Positions 26,683-36,742 of a stretch of 64,000 nt of DNA are shown one piece after another. A program made the translations under genes and the position numbers. The stretch is from Prochlorococcus sp. AG-442-M23. Lineage in GTDB: Bacteria; Cyanobacteriota; Cyanobacteriia; PCC-6307; Cyanobiaceae. The notes below the pieces were generated by a model. The model saw only the letters and a program-made list of their open reading frames with translations, did no database searches and was not told the DNA's origin. The first letter of the stretch is position 1. Each line of letters opens with the position of its first letter. The stretch spans positions 41,968-105,967 of the forward strand of contig QCPW01000006.1 in assembly GCA_003209655.1 (NCBI GenBank). Direction: 5' to 3'.

Positions 26683-28034
26683 ATAGTAAACTGATCTTTG
26701 ATTTCCCAGCCTTCCAATTTTCCAGGATTTAATAAACCTTTTGGATCAAACTTTAATTTTGCTTTTACTTGATCAGAGTCAATAACTCCTAAGCCACCTC
26801 CCTCAACAGTTAAGACATGTGGATTAAAAATAGTTGCCCCAAGGTTCTTACAACTATCAATTATTTGGTTTAATTGATCTGAACCGTACCACTTTAAAAC
26901 AGGCAAAGCAGCTAATCTAGGGACTCCTTGTTGAGCAACTGCTTCAATATGCCAGAGAATATCCTTATCCCATTTTTCTCTCAAAGAATTAATTAATTCA
27001 AATTCCTTATTTAAAGGTAAAAGCATCTGTAAATAAGTCCAATTTTTTTCCTTTGCTCTCATATGAAGGGTTGTATGATTCCATACAACTTCAGTGATAC
27101 CATTTGTTAATTTATCCTCTTCACCAAGTAAAGAACAATTAACTTTATATTTTTTGCAAATTAAATCAATAGTTTTTATACCCCCAAGCGTTGATTGAAG
27201 CAGAATTTTGTGACTATTAGATTTACCTTTAAACCAGATAGGCATTTGATCTACAATTTCCTTCTCAAGAATTGCACCAAGTTTTAAGTCAATTGCTGCA
27301 CAAGTACATGTTTTTAATATTTCGATTGTCTTATTTAACTCTTCACAGTCAATCACTATGGAGTACCATTTACGTTTAATGTCAGTTGCAAGCAATAGTG
27401 AAGTAATAATTCCATTAGTTCCATACGCGTGATTTAAAGGCTCTGCTTCTTGAGCATCAAATCTTAGTAATCTAGGCTCTTCATTTATTGTTACTGCCTC
27501 TAAACCTATAAGATTTCCAGGATCTCTTAAAAATCCCCATCTAATTGATCCAATGCCTCCTGATCCACCTGCAATAAAACCTCCTATAGTCGCAGTTTTC
27601 CATGTACTTGGAAGTAACCTTAATTCTCTTCCATATTTTTCTAATTCTTTATTTAAATCTCCCATCAAGCATCCAGATTGCACCTTTACAAATCCTGTAT
27701 CTGGATAAAATTGTTCTAGTTTATTTAAACGATTCATTTGCATAACAATGCCTTTAAACAAAGGAACAGCCTGTCCATAATTACCTGTTCCTGAACCTCT
27801 TAAAGTAAGTGGTGTACTAAATTCCCAACAAATTTCTGCTACTTTCTTTACAGCATTTTGATCAATAGGGCGTACTACCAAATCAGCGATACATCCATCA
27901 AGTCTCTTTTCTAGAATTGGAGAATAGTTATAAAAGTCTTTTGAAAGTCTTTTTACATCAGAAGAACTTTCAATAATTTCTAAATTATCAACTTTTTTTA
28001 GTTTTTCTATTAATTTTGAATTCCTTAATGACAT
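26679..28034 (-). CDS. FAD-binding oxidase/dehydrogenase (GlcD/VAO-like)
   Basis: A 451-residue flavoprotein of the vanillyl-alcohol-oxidase class. The FAD-binding block PLTLRGSGTGNYGQAVPL lies near residue 75-92, with GFIAGGSGGIGSIRWG near 150-165. The C-terminal cap ends FDPKGLLNPGKLEGW, the FAD-oxidase C motif. It looks like the single-subunit glycolate- or lactate-oxidising proteins, but the substrate cannot be stated. It is downstream of the amidohydrolase gene with a 38-bp gap, so they probably share an mRNA. Confidence 0.8.
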   Translation of the reverse strand: MSLRNSKLIEKLKKVDNLEIIESSSDVKRLSKDFYNYSPILEKRLDGCIADLVVRPIDQNAVKKVAEICWEFSTPLTLRGSGTGNYGQAVPLFKGIVMQMNRLNKLEQFYPDTGFVKVQSGCLMGDLNKELEKYGRELRLLPSTWKTATIGGFIAGGSGGIGSIRWGFLRDPGNLIGLEAVTINEEPRLLRFDAQEAEPLNHAYGTNGIITSLLLATDIKRKWYSIVIDCEELNKTIEILKTCTCAAIDLKLGAILEKEIVDQMPIWFKGKSNSHKILLQSTLGGIKTIDLICKKYKVNCSLLGEEDKLTNGITEVVWNHTTLHMRAKEKNWTYLQMLLPLNKEFELINSLREKWDKDILWHIEAVAQQGVPRLAALPVLKWYGSDQLNQIIDSCKNLGATIFNPHVLTVEGGGLGVIDSDQVKAKLKFDPKGLLNPGKLEGWEIKDQFTI

Positions 28035-28072
28035 TAATAATTAATTTCTCGCATTAAATCTAGAATAATTGA

Positions 28073-29308
28073 TTAACCATATAATTCGCCGTTTATAAAG
28101 ACTTCTCTTTTTAGGTTGCTTGAAAAAACATCTGCCCACTTTTCAGCATCTAAAAGTACAAAATCCATAGGACATCCTTTTTTAAGCAACCCATCCCAAT
28201 TTAAATTTAATAATCTACTTGGTGATAAAAAGATAGCAGATAAAGTCAATCTTTCCCAAGGATTTAATTGAAGCATGGGTATTGCTAGAGACATCAAATA
28301 AAAGGGGTCATAATTACCAAATGGATACCATGGATCTTGAACATTATCGCTCCCAATAGAAACATCGACTAATGATTTTTGTAATTGCTTGATTGGTGCA
28401 ACTGGTCTATTTAAAGATGTACTTTTATCTTTACGATTGAGCAACCAGAAATTTGTGAGAGGTAATGCAATCACTTTAATATCTTTCTCAGAAATCTTGC
28501 TTCCCAGATTCAATATTTGATTATTATTTAAAGATAAAATATTACTCAAGTGACTACATGTTATTGGGACTTTGATATTTAATCTATCAATAGTTTCCAA
28601 TAAAATTTTAATACCAGCTCCTGGCTCAACAGTTGTTTCATCTATGTGTAGATCGATTCCTAATTTATATTTATCTGCAAGTAGGAGAATATTAGAGATT
28701 AAGTATTTTAATTTTGCTTTATTTCTGAAAGGAGGAACAAGAACTCCTCCCAAAAGACAGTTTTCCTTTGAAAGGATTTTTGCTAATTTTTCTCCATGGG
28801 GAGTATCCCATAATTCCAATGGAGCTAAAGCTACAAACTGCAATTTCAATTTAGATGAATATCTTTTTTTAAGCTTAAAAAGCTCATCCCAAATTTTATT
28901 ATCCTGAGTTTCATAAGTATCAACATGACTCCTAATGGCTCTATAACCATTTTTAAGAGCCAGATTTAATGATTTTTCAACTCTTTCTATGACTTTTCTC
29001 GAAGATCTGGTTTTATGCTCTTCTAGATTTACTGATAATGCCTCTTCGTAGGTTGACTTTAAATTAGGGAACTCTCCGACAGTAAAAGATTTATCAAAAT
29101 GAGAATGCGTTTCAACAAACCTGGGAAAAAGAATTTTTTTGGGTTTTTTATTTTCAATATTTATCGGCTTTAGTTCAGAAACAAAACCTTTTTCCCAAGC
29201 GACAAAAACAGAAGCAAAATTTTCTTCATCTATCTGAAGGTTATCACTATTTTCCATTTCACAAAGACATCTTGGTATGAGAACCTCTAATTTGCCAGAT
29301 TTGTTCAA
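28073..29308 (-). CDS. Amidohydrolase, cytosine-deaminase-like
   Basis: A 411-residue metal-dependent hydrolase. The pattern matches the cytosine-deaminase branch of the amidohydrolase superfamily: THSHFDKSF near residue 65-73 (metal ligands), AIRSHVDTYE near 117, LGIDLHIDETT near 205, TCSHLSN near 238, and VSIGSDNVQDPWYPFG near 300 (catalytic Asp and C-terminal loop). It deaminates or opens a small N-heterocycle; cytosine, creatinine or another ring is possible. It precedes the FAD oxidase in the same direction. Confidence 0.8.
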   Translation of the reverse strand: MNKSGKLEVLIPRCLCEMENSDNLQIDEENFASVFVAWEKGFVSELKPINIENKKPKKILFPRFVETHSHFDKSFTVGEFPNLKSTYEEALSVNLEEHKTRSSRKVIERVEKSLNLALKNGYRAIRSHVDTYETQDNKIWDELFKLKKRYSSKLKLQFVALAPLELWDTPHGEKLAKILSKENCLLGGVLVPPFRNKAKLKYLISNILLLADKYKLGIDLHIDETTVEPGAGIKILLETIDRLNIKVPITCSHLSNILSLNNNQILNLGSKISEKDIKVIALPLTNFWLLNRKDKSTSLNRPVAPIKQLQKSLVDVSIGSDNVQDPWYPFGNYDPFYLMSLAIPMLQLNPWERLTLSAIFLSPSRLLNLNWDGLLKKGCPMDFVLLDAEKWADVFSSNLKREVFINGELYG

Positions 29309-29443
29309 GATTTTTTTCCTTTTTGTTTTATTTTAAAACATCCTTAAAACTAGATTAGAAATTAAGAAAATACTTCAAAATTTTCTAAAAAATGAAAATG
29401 AGCATGAAATTTTACACACAAGTTGTTAAATTTATAGATATGA

Positions 29444-29517
29444 GGCGGGCGTCGCCAAGTGGTTAAGGCAGCGGCTTGTGGCGCCGCTATTCGGGGGTTC
29501 GAATCCCCTCGCTCGCC
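29444..29517 (+). tRNA. tRNA-His (GTG)
   Basis: A 74-base cloverleaf including the extra G at -1 opposite C73, diagnostic of tRNA-His. The acceptor arm GCGGGCG pairs with CGCTCGC (one G-T pair), the anticodon stem is GCGGC/GCCGC with loop TTGTGGC, anticodon GTG, and the T arm is GGGGTTCGAATCCCC. CCA is not encoded. The frame of miaB is open across it, but it is not part of that gene. Confidence 0.96.
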
Positions 29518-29589
29518 CTTAAAATATGGCTCCAAAATTATACAAATTATAATTTTGAATTAAAAAATCCCATCAAAAATTTTAGCAAA

Positions 29590-30987
29590 GTGCTAACAAA
29601 ACCCATACAAGAAGAAGAAAAACAATCTCAGAAAGATTCAACTATTGGTAGTTACTGGATAACAACTTTTGGTTGCCAAATGAATAAAGCAGATTCCGAA
29701 AGGATGGCTGGTACTCTTGAAAAAATTGGATATTCAAGAGCTGTTGACGAATTTAAAGCGGATTTAGTCTTATACAACACCTGTACTATAAGAGATAGTG
29801 CTCAGCAAAAGGTTTATAGTTTTTTAGGAAAGCAAGTCAAAAGAAAGCATAATTCTCCAAAATTAAAATTAGTGGTCGCCGGTTGCCTTGCCCAACAAGA
29901 GGGTGAATCTCTTTTGAGAAGAGTTCCTGAAATTGATTTAATAATGGGACCGCAACATGTCAATAATCTTGAAAATCTGCTAAGCAGAGTTGACTCTGGA
30001 AATCAGGTTGTCGCTACGGAAGAAACTTTTATATCTGAAGATATCACTAATGCAAGAAGAGATAGTTCAATTTGTGGTTGGGTTAATGTTATTTATGGAT
30101 GCAATGAAAGATGCTCTTATTGTGTTGTCCCTTCCGTAAGAGGAAAAGAACAATCAAGATATCCTTATGCAATTAAGAATGAAATAAAAACTTTAGCTCA
30201 TAATAATTTTAAAGAAGTCACTCTTCTAGGTCAAAATATTGATGCGTATGGTAGAGATCTTCCTGGGTTAAAAAAAGACGGCACTAAAGAAAATACCCTT
30301 ACTGATCTTCTTTATTTTATCCATGATGTAGAGGGAATAAGAAGAATAAGATTTGCGACTAGTCATCCAAGATATTTTTCAAAAAGACTTATCAAAGCAT
30401 GTTATGAATTAGATAAAGTCTGTGAGCATTTTCATATTCCATTCCAAAGTGGAAATGATGAAATTCTAAGATCAATGGCTAGGGGATATTCAATTAATAA
30501 ATATAAAAAAATAATTGAAAACATAAGATTATTAATGCCAAATGCATCAATTACTGCAGATGCAATCGTTGCTTTTCCCGGAGAAACAGATCAACAATAT
30601 CGAGATACATTAAAACTAATAACTGAAATTGGTTTTGATCAAGTGATGACAGCAGCTTATTCCCCAAGACCTAATACGCCTGCAGCAATATGGGATAATC
30701 AAATTCCTGAAGAAGTTAAAAAAGAAAGATTAAAAGAAATTAATGAACTTGTTGATAAAACTGCCAGGAAAAGAAATCAAAGATATTTAAATAATATAGA
30801 AAGTGTTTTGATAGAGGGTTTGAATCCCAAAAACACCTCGCAAATGATGGGTAGGACAAGAACAAACAGACTTACTTTTGTAGACATCCCTAAAAACAAC
30901 GAATTTAATTATCTCATTGGTGAGGAGCATAATATCAAAATAACAGAGGCAAGATCTTTTTCTTTGAGTGGTCAAATATATAATTAA
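29590..30987 (+). CDS. miaB: tRNA-2-methylthio-N6-dimethylallyladenosine synthase MiaB
   Basis: MiaB adds the 2-methylthio group to i6A37 of tRNAs reading UNN codons, via radical SAM and a second Fe-S cluster. From the GTG start chosen here the protein is 465 residues: N-terminal UPF0004 domain with [14 protein letters not shown], radical SAM cysteines in [13 protein letters not shown], and a C-terminal TRAM domain. Upstream frame codons run through tRNA-His, so the first codon after the tRNA that gives the usual N-terminus ([11 protein letters not shown]) is GTG at 29590. The ddl gene follows after 8 bp. Confidence 0.93.
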   Translation: MLTKPIQEEEKQSQKDSTIGSYWITTFGCQMNKADSERMAGTLEKIGYSRAVDEFKADLVLYNTCTIRDSAQQKVYSFLGKQVKRKHNSPKLKLVVAGCLAQQEGESLLRRVPEIDLIMGPQHVNNLENLLSRVDSGNQVVATEETFISEDITNARRDSSICGWVNVIYGCNERCSYCVVPSVRGKEQSRYPYAIKNEIKTLAHNNFKEVTLLGQNIDAYGRDLPGLKKDGTKENTLTDLLYFIHDVEGIRRIRFATSHPRYFSKRLIKACYELDKVCEHFHIPFQSGNDEILRSMARGYSINKYKKIIENIRLLMPNASITADAIVAFPGETDQQYRDTLKLITEIGFDQVMTAAYSPRPNTPAAIWDNQIPEEVKKERLKEINELVDKTARKRNQRYLNNIESVLIEGLNPKNTSQMMGRTRTNRLTFVDIPKNNEFNYLIGEEHNIKITEARSFSLSGQIYN

Positions 30988-30995
30988 TTTTCTAA

Positions 30996-32063
30996 ATGGT
31001 AAGGGAAGGAAGAAAATGTGTTGGCATAATTTTTGGGGGGAATTCGAATGAACATTATGTATCAATTTCATCAGCAAAGACAGTTTTTAAAGCATTAAAT
31101 TCCAAAATAAATAAAGAACGTTTCAGGGTTAAAACCTTCTATATAAATAAAAATGGAGTATGGTTTGATAATAATAAATCTCTCGAAGTATTAAGAAAAA
31201 AAAGAAGTGATGATAAAACACAAGAATATCAAGAACTGTTTAATGGGAAAATTAACTTTCTACAAAATGTTGAGTTCCAAAGTGTTGATTTATGGTTCCC
31301 CTTATTACATGGATTAAATGGAGAAGATGGAGCAATTCATGGATTCTTAAAATTTACCCAAAAACCTATTATTGGGGGTGGAATTTTAGGTTCTGCTCTT
31401 GGAATGGATAAAATAATGATGAAAAAAATATTTTCACATCTAGCAATTCCTCAAGTAAATTATTTAGCTATCCAAAATCATGATTTAAGTGATGATAATG
31501 TTAAAAACAAATTATCAGATGAGATTACTGAGAAATTAAATTTACCAGTTTTTGTAAAACCTGCCAATTCAGGATCTTCACTTGGTATTTCAAAGGTGAA
31601 GCATAAATCAGAAATAATTAAAGCATTAGAAAAAGCTTGGAGAATAGATAAAAGAATTGTTATTGAGGAAGGTTTGGATGTTAGAGAACTGGAATGCGGA
31701 ATAATTGGTAATTTAAAACTTTACACATCAAAAATAGGAGAGGTAATATATTCTTCAGACTGGTACGATTATGATTCGAAATACTCCAAGGATAATCAAA
31801 TAATTATTCCAGCTGATATTGATTATCAAATTTCTGAACAAATTAAAGATTTAGCTATTCGAAGTTGTAGAGGATTAAATATTTTCGGATTTGCTAGGGT
31901 TGATTTCTTTTTAGAAAAGATTTCAAATAAAATCTTTTTGAATGAAATAAATACAATCCCAGGTTTCACTAGTAAAAGTATGTTTCCAATGCTTTGGAAT
32001 GCTTCAGGTTTAAATATTAATCAACTTGTGGCTAAACTGATTGATATATCCTCCGATTTTTAA
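30996..32063 (+). CDS. ddl: D-alanine--D-alanine ligase
   Basis: Ddl makes the D-Ala-D-Ala dipeptide for peptidoglycan. In 355 residues: IFGGNSNEHYVSISSA near the N-terminus, FPLLHGLNGEDGAIHG near 100-115, the ATP-grasp lid LPVFVKPANSGSSLGISK near 185, and FLNEINTIPGFTSKSMFP near 310-328 (catalytic and metal residues). The Y in the serine-tyrosine loop and the D/E metal ligands are in place. It starts a run ddl, a small membrane protein, ftsQ, ftsZ: a remnant of the division/cell-wall cluster. Confidence 0.96.
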   Translation: MVREGRKCVGIIFGGNSNEHYVSISSAKTVFKALNSKINKERFRVKTFYINKNGVWFDNNKSLEVLRKKRSDDKTQEYQELFNGKINFLQNVEFQSVDLWFPLLHGLNGEDGAIHGFLKFTQKPIIGGGILGSALGMDKIMMKKIFSHLAIPQVNYLAIQNHDLSDDNVKNKLSDEITEKLNLPVFVKPANSGSSLGISKVKHKSEIIKALEKAWRIDKRIVIEEGLDVRELECGIIGNLKLYTSKIGEVIYSSDWYDYDSKYSKDNQIIIPADIDYQISEQIKDLAIRSCRGLNIFGFARVDFFLEKISNKIFLNEINTIPGFTSKSMFPMLWNASGLNINQLVAKLIDISSDF

Positions 32064-32074
32064 ATTAAAGTAAA

Positions 32075-32485
32075 ATGTTGCATGGACTACTTTGGTTACC
32101 ATTACTTTTTATTTTCGTTCTATTAACTGCTCTTGGTTGGTTAGAAAGAAGAAGACAAAATTTATTTAGAAATTGGGCAAATGGTTCTGAAATTTGTAAG
32201 TTAGATAGTTCTGGTGCAGCTTTCTTAAAAAATGGTGAATTGAAGTGGAGTGCATTTGAAGCTGGAACATTTGAAGAAAAAGATAGCTTTATGATAAAAA
32301 AACTTGAATTAGTAGAATTAATGGCTCTGACTTCAGGAGAAGCTCCTTTAACTAATGAATCACAAGGTAAATGTAGGCTTAGACTTGTTGGAGATGGCAA
32401 ACAGATGGACGTTCCATTCTCAGATGCAGAGAGAGCTAGAGAGTGGATGGATCAATTAATGGAAAAAGCTCGATGTGATTTGTGA
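32075..32485 (+). CDS. Conserved cyanobacterial small membrane protein
   Basis: A 136-residue protein with one N-terminal hydrophobic segment (LLWLPLLFIFVLLTALGW) followed by a soluble domain (about 30-136) rich in charged residues, ending REWMDQLMEKARCDL. It sits between ddl (11 bp) and ftsQ (overlapping GTGA), so it is probably co-expressed with cell-wall and division genes. Function unknown. No known motif is visible. Confidence 0.8.
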   Translation: MLHGLLWLPLLFIFVLLTALGWLERRRQNLFRNWANGSEICKLDSSGAAFLKNGELKWSAFEAGTFEEKDSFMIKKLELVELMALTSGEAPLTNESQGKCRLRLVGDGKQMDVPFSDAERAREWMDQLMEKARCDL

Positions 32486-33207
32486 AGATTCAACAAAAAG
32501 AAAAAAGAAGTGCTTTTTTATTAATCACTTTTTTATTCTTAACAACATACATAACCACCAAAACTTTTAAAAAAGTTTATCCCAAAGATATTGCAATTAC
32601 AGGTAGTAAATTATTTTCTGTAGATGATATATTAGCCAACTCATCTCTAAATTTCCCAACCCCAATTATATTTATCAAAACTAAATTCACTGAAAAAGAG
32701 TTACAAAAAAATTTATCTCTTAAGAATGTTTCAGTTTCTAGACAGATATTTCCTTTTGGGTTGAAAATCTTAGTTAAAACAAGAATTCCAATAGCTTACG
32801 GAGAGAAACTTTTAAAAGGAAAAAAGATAAAGGGTTTTATAGATGAAGATGGTTTTTTTATCAATGAAAAATATTCAGATGTAGAAAACGCCAAAAAAAA
32901 ATTATCCAGCAGAGTTTTTGGATGGGAAGAAAAATTTAGAGTGACATTATCAAAAATTTTGAAATCTCAAAAAATTAATAATGTTGAATTCGTTAAAATA
33001 AAATTTCTACCAAATGGATTCTTAACAATTGAAGAAAAAAACTTAAAAACAATATTTTTAGGAGTTGACCCAACAATAATTGATACTCAATTACAAATAA
33101 TTAGTAATATTAAAAGTCAAACTGTAAAAAATAACATATTAACCAAAATAGATAACATAGACCTAACTGACCCAAATAATCCTAAAATTAAAGTGTTCAA
33201 ACCCTAA
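32482..33207 (+). CDS. ftsQ: Cell division protein FtsQ
   Basis: A single-pass divisome protein linking early and late division proteins. The 241-residue protein has a short basic cytoplasmic tail, a membrane segment FLLITFLFLTTYITTK (12-27), and a POTRA-type domain that begins DIAITGSKLFSVDDI near 36. A variable beta region follows to the C-terminus. It starts at GTG, overlapping the stop of the upstream gene by 4 bases. Identity rests on topology, POTRA-like pattern and location before ftsZ, since FtsQ is poorly conserved. Confidence 0.82.
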   Translation: MKIQQKEKRSAFLLITFLFLTTYITTKTFKKVYPKDIAITGSKLFSVDDILANSSLNFPTPIIFIKTKFTEKELQKNLSLKNVSVSRQIFPFGLKILVKTRIPIAYGEKLLKGKKIKGFIDEDGFFINEKYSDVENAKKKLSSRVFGWEEKFRVTLSKILKSQKINNVEFVKIKFLPNGFLTIEEKNLKTIFLGVDPTIIDTQLQIISNIKSQTVKNNILTKIDNIDLTDPNNPKIKVFKP

Positions 33208-33302
33208 TAATTGGAAACAATTTTTTAAAAAGGATTTTTGATTAGTACAGTATTTATAGGGGTTTTGCCTATTTACTCAATTTTCTAACAAGTTAATATT
33301 TA

Positions 33303-33325
33303 AGGATTTTCATCAAGAAAATCCT
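33303..33325 (+). promoter_or_regulatory. Perfect hairpin in the ftsZ leader
   Basis: The arms AGGATTTTC and GAAAATCCT are perfectly complementary over 9 bp with an ATCAA loop. It ends 25 bases before the ftsZ ATG and is not followed by T, so it is not an ordinary terminator. It could be an mRNA leader structure or an operator controlling ftsZ. Confidence 0.5.
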
Positions 33326-33349
33326 ACATATCCGCTTAGTGAGTTCATA

Positions 33350-34498
33350 ATGCACCCAATACTAGTATTTGATTTTTATTTAGAGATGAGCTTCGGAAAC
33401 AATCCAAACTTTGATCAATCAAAAGACATCCTTCCAAGTCAGAATGCCAAAATTGAAGTGATTGGTGTTGGGGGAGGTGGAAGTAATGCTGTGAACAGAA
33501 TGATTGATAGTGATCTTGAAGGTGTTTCTTTCAGGGTTCTTAATACTGATGCCCAAGCATTATTGCAATCCTCTGCAGAAAGAAGAGTTCAATTAGGTCA
33601 AAATTTAACTAGAGGTCTTGGGGCTGGAGGCAATCCTAGTATAGGTCAAAAGGCTGCCGAAGAATCGCGAGAAGAGCTTCAACAAGCTCTAGAGGGATCT
33701 GATTTAGTTTTTATAGCAGCAGGGATGGGTGGAGGCACTGGGACAGGAGCGGCCCCAGTTGTAGCAGAAGTAGCAAAGCAAAGCGGTGCATTAACAGTTG
33801 GGATAGTAACTAAACCATTTTCTTTTGAAGGAAAAAGGAGAATGCGCCAAGCTGAGGAAGGAATTGCAAGATTGGCCGAAAATGTTGATACTCTAATAGT
33901 CATACCTAATGATCGGTTAAAAGAAGTTTCTGCGGGTGCTTCTATTCAAGAAGCATTCAGGAATGCTGATGATGTATTAAGAATGGGAGTGAAAGGTATT
34001 AGTGAAGTAATAACCCGCCCAGGTGAGGTTAATCTTGACTTTGCTGACGTAAGGTCAGTTATGACCGAGGCTGGCACGGCCCTTCTTGGAATGGGTTTTG
34101 GATCTGGCCGATCTAGAGCTATAGAGGCTGCTCAAGCTGCAATTAATAGCCCATTACTAGAAGCAGGAAGAATTGATGGAGCAAAAGGTTGCCTCGTAAA
34201 TATTACAGGGGGGAGAGATTTGACTCTTGACGATGTGAACTCAGTTGGAGAAGTTATTAGTGGTGTCGTAGATCAAGATGCAAATATAATTGTTGGTCAA
34301 GCTGTGAACGAATCAATGGAAGGTGAAGTACAAGTTACTGTTATTGCAACTGGTTTTGAAACCAATCAACCACACAAACAGCAACGCATGAGAAACAGAT
34401 TATCAAGTCAACCACTCTACAATATTTCTGAAAATAAAGAGACCGGTGCTAATATTCCAGAGTTTTTGAGATTAAGGCAGAATAAAAAAGATATATAA
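33350..34498 (+). CDS. ftsZ: Cell division protein FtsZ
   Basis: The tubulin-like GTPase that forms the division ring; Ftn2 (in this window) anchors it in cyanobacteria. The 382-residue protein contains [13 protein letters not shown] near residue 40, the tubulin signature [11 protein letters not shown] near 125, NDRL near 186, and [11 protein letters not shown] near 228. The C-terminal peptide is short. A second in-frame ATG at 33386 (MSFGNNPNF) would give 370 residues and is an equally plausible start. The 142-bp leader carries a 9-bp hairpin. Confidence 0.97.
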   Translation: MHPILVFDFYLEMSFGNNPNFDQSKDILPSQNAKIEVIGVGGGGSNAVNRMIDSDLEGVSFRVLNTDAQALLQSSAERRVQLGQNLTRGLGAGGNPSIGQKAAEESREELQQALEGSDLVFIAAGMGGGTGTGAAPVVAEVAKQSGALTVGIVTKPFSFEGKRRMRQAEEGIARLAENVDTLIVIPNDRLKEVSAGASIQEAFRNADDVLRMGVKGISEVITRPGEVNLDFADVRSVMTEAGTALLGMGFGSGRSRAIEAAQAAINSPLLEAGRIDGAKGCLVNITGGRDLTLDDVNSVGEVISGVVDQDANIIVGQAVNESMEGEVQVTVIATGFETNQPHKQQRMRNRLSSQPLYNISENKETGANIPEFLRLRQNKKDI

Positions 34499-34515
34499 TA
34501 ATCCTTAGATTTAAG

Positions 34516-34611
34516 TGACTCGGTTATCTCGCCTGCCTCAAGCATCCCTTGTGGCTGCTACCTTCCGATCCTGACCAGGTTTGGGCGTTAAAACCGCGAA
34601 AGGCCGAGTCA
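34516..34611 (-). ncRNA. ffs: Signal recognition particle RNA (small, 4.5S-type)
   Basis: On the minus strand the sequence contains the SRP RNA domain IV core: CTGGTCAG, then CGGAAGG, then AGCAGCC. It is closed by long complementary ends, TGACTCGG and CCGAGTCA. The RNA pairs with Ffh (gene at 6.3-7.9 kb). The outer ends given are approximate; the true 5' end is probably near 34605 because a TATAAT sits at 34612-34617. It is antisense to the spacer between ftsZ and panB. Confidence 0.9.
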
Positions 34612-34617
34612 ATTATA
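34612..34617 (-). promoter_or_regulatory. -10 box of SRP RNA gene
   Basis: A perfect TATAAT on the minus strand lies directly upstream of the SRP RNA, with transcription expected to begin about six bases further, near 34605. Confidence 0.55.
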
Positions 34618-34656
34618 ATCCTAGCAATTCTTTTTAAAAAAAGATACATCCCTGTT

Positions 34657-35430
34657 ATGTTCACTTCAGAACTCGTCAAATATAAAAAAAATTCTCAAAA
34701 AATTATTGCGTTAACTGCATGGGACTCTATTTCTGGCTCTTTAGCTGAACAATCAGGTGCAGATATTGTTCTAGTTGGAGACTCTTTAGGAATGGTATGT
34801 CTAGGATATAAATCTACATTGCCGGTTACCTTAGATAATATGATTTATCATACAAATGCAGTTTCGAGAGGTTTCAGCAAAGGATTGAAAGAACAGGCCT
34901 TATTAGTTTGTGATATGCCTTTTCTTACTTATCAATGTGGAGAAGATAAAGCAGTAGAATATGCAGGAAAAATTATTAAAAACACTTATGCAAAGGCCGT
35001 AAAAGTTGAGGGAGCTGAACCAGAAGTACAAAATGTTATTTCGAGATTAATAAGGATGGGAATTCCTGTCATGGGTCACTTAGGGCTTACTCCACAAAGC
35101 TATTTAAATCTCGGATTTAAAAAACAAGGAAATAATTTAGAAAGTCAAGAAAAAATTAAAAGAGATGCATTATCACTAGAAAGATTAGGATGTTTTTCTA
35201 TAGTTTTAGAACACATTCCAGAATTACTTGCTAAAGAAATTCAAACTGATTTAGCAATACCAACAATAGGAATAGGTGCTGGAAAATTTTGCGACGGTCA
35301 AGTAAGAGTTACCGCTGATTTATTAGGGCTGAATGATAAGCAACCTCCTTTTTGTGACCCAATTATTGAAGGGAAAAAATTTTTTGGAGAGAAACTAAAA
35401 GAATGGGTAGCCTCTGAGAGGCTTAGTTGA
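34657..35430 (+). CDS. panB: 3-methyl-2-oxobutanoate hydroxymethyltransferase
   Basis: PanB makes ketopantoate, the first committed step to pantothenate and CoA. From the ATG at 34657 the protein is 257 residues. It shows [31 protein letters not shown] (split over about 15-45), MPFLTYQ near 90, VKVEGA near 112, GHLGLTPQS near 135, and TIGIGAG near 205. The frame is open further upstream, but that stretch overlaps the SRP RNA and does not look like PanB. It converges on hemW with an 8-bp overlap. Confidence 0.95.
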   Translation: MFTSELVKYKKNSQKIIALTAWDSISGSLAEQSGADIVLVGDSLGMVCLGYKSTLPVTLDNMIYHTNAVSRGFSKGLKEQALLVCDMPFLTYQCGEDKAVEYAGKIIKNTYAKAVKVEGAEPEVQNVISRLIRMGIPVMGHLGLTPQSYLNLGFKKQGNNLESQEKIKRDALSLERLGCFSIVLEHIPELLAKEIQTDLAIPTIGIGAGKFCDGQVRVTADLLGLNDKQPPFCDPIIEGKKFFGEKLKEWVASERLS

Positions 35431-36646
35431 ATTTTTCAGACCATTGAAACATTGAAACAAGAATTTGATTGCTTAATTCCATTCCTTGCGGATCACTAAA
35501 AAAAAATCTATTTCCTCTTTTAATCAAAAGTCCGCTTTCTAAAAATTTTTCCCATTTTTTTAATAATCCTGTTAAAGCTATTTGTGACTTTTGTTTATCC
35601 CAATTTTGTTGATTTATTAATTTATGAATATCAACACCCTCTTTAAGTCTCATTCCTAACATAATTTTCTCATCAAATTCTTTATAAATATGTTCTTGGT
35701 TAACTAATGAAGGATCTAATTTAATTTCGCATTGCTTGGTTACCCACTTTTTATAGTCTTTGCTAATTCTCGGTCTTGTAAATTTCTCCCCCCATGGAGA
35801 ACTAGTAGAGCCCTGGCCAAAACCCCACCATCCAAGGCCAGACCAATAAACTCTATTGTGTCTTGATTGATGACCTGGAAGAGAATAATTAGAAATTTCA
35901 TATCTTGAATAACCTGACGCTTTAAATAATAAATTTGTCAACTCACTATTTCTAAAAGATTCATCATCATTTGGTAATGATAATTTACCTAAATCAACTA
36001 ATTTTTTAAAAACTGTTCCAGGCTCAATATTTAAATCATATATTGATATATGAGGAGGGCAGAACTCTAATGATTTTTCTAAGTCTTCTTGCCAAACTTT
36101 AAAACTGCTAATTGGCAAATTTTGAATTAAATCTAAACTCCAACTTTTTATAAGACCATTGTCATGAGCTCTCTTTAACCAAGAGCAAGATTTTTCAACA
36201 TCTTTATTGCAATGTCTTCTTCCAGCATTCTCAAGTATTTGATTATTAAAACTTTGAGCACCAAGACTAAATCTATTTATTCCAGCCTTTATAAAGCCAT
36301 ACAGATCATCTTCGGTAAAACTAGCTGGATCGACCTCCATTGTAATTTCAGCGCCATAATCAATTCCGTAATTCTGTTCAAAAAGATTTATTAAATCTTT
36401 AATCTGGATAGGGTTTAATATTGAAGGAGTTCCTCCTCCTATATAAATAGTTGAAAGAGGAGCTTTATGTTTGATTGACAAGATTTCTTTTTTTAAAAAA
36501 ATCAAATATTCTTTTATGGTTTTACTTCCATTGCCCTCTAAACTTTCAATTTTGTTACCTAATGGTATTACCGCAAAATCACAATAAAAGCATCTTCTAT
36601 GACAAAAAGGAATGTGAACGTAAGCACTTCTTGGAAACTTATTCAT
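35423..36646 (-). CDS. hemW: HemW-like radical SAM protein (CPO III family)
   Basis: A 407-residue radical SAM protein annotated historically as oxygen-independent coproporphyrinogen III oxidase. The cluster motif is [14 protein letters not shown] near residue 11-24, followed by IYIGGGTPS near 67 and SLGAQSF near 130. The CxxxCxxC spacing with only the HemW-type residues, and the short N-terminus, favour HemW (heme chaperone) over HemN. Exact role in cyanobacteria is unproven. Its divergent neighbour is the PIN/TRAM gene. Confidence 0.85.
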   Translation of the reverse strand: MNKFPRSAYVHIPFCHRRCFYCDFAVIPLGNKIESLEGNGSKTIKEYLIFLKKEILSIKHKAPLSTIYIGGGTPSILNPIQIKDLINLFEQNYGIDYGAEITMEVDPASFTEDDLYGFIKAGINRFSLGAQSFNNQILENAGRRHCNKDVEKSCSWLKRAHDNGLIKSWSLDLIQNLPISSFKVWQEDLEKSLEFCPPHISIYDLNIEPGTVFKKLVDLGKLSLPNDDESFRNSELTNLLFKASGYSRYEISNYSLPGHQSRHNRVYWSGLGWWGFGQGSTSSPWGEKFTRPRISKDYKKWVTKQCEIKLDPSLVNQEHIYKEFDEKIMLGMRLKEGVDIHKLINQQNWDKQKSQIALTGLLKKWEKFLESGLLIKRGNRFFFSDPQGMELSNQILVSMFQWSEKFN

Positions 36647-36742
36647 AATATAAATAAATTTTTAAGCTTAAAAAAATCTAAAGAGGAGAAAAAAAATAAG
36701 ATCTTTATTTACTCAATTAATAAATCCTAGTAGATTAGATAT

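Noticed and set aside
29476..29589. N-terminal extension of miaB
   Set aside because: It starts inside tRNA-His; the GTG at 29590 gives the usual MiaB N-terminus.
34549..34656. N-terminal extension of panB
   Set aside because: It is antisense to the SRP RNA and unlike PanB, which begins normally at 34657.
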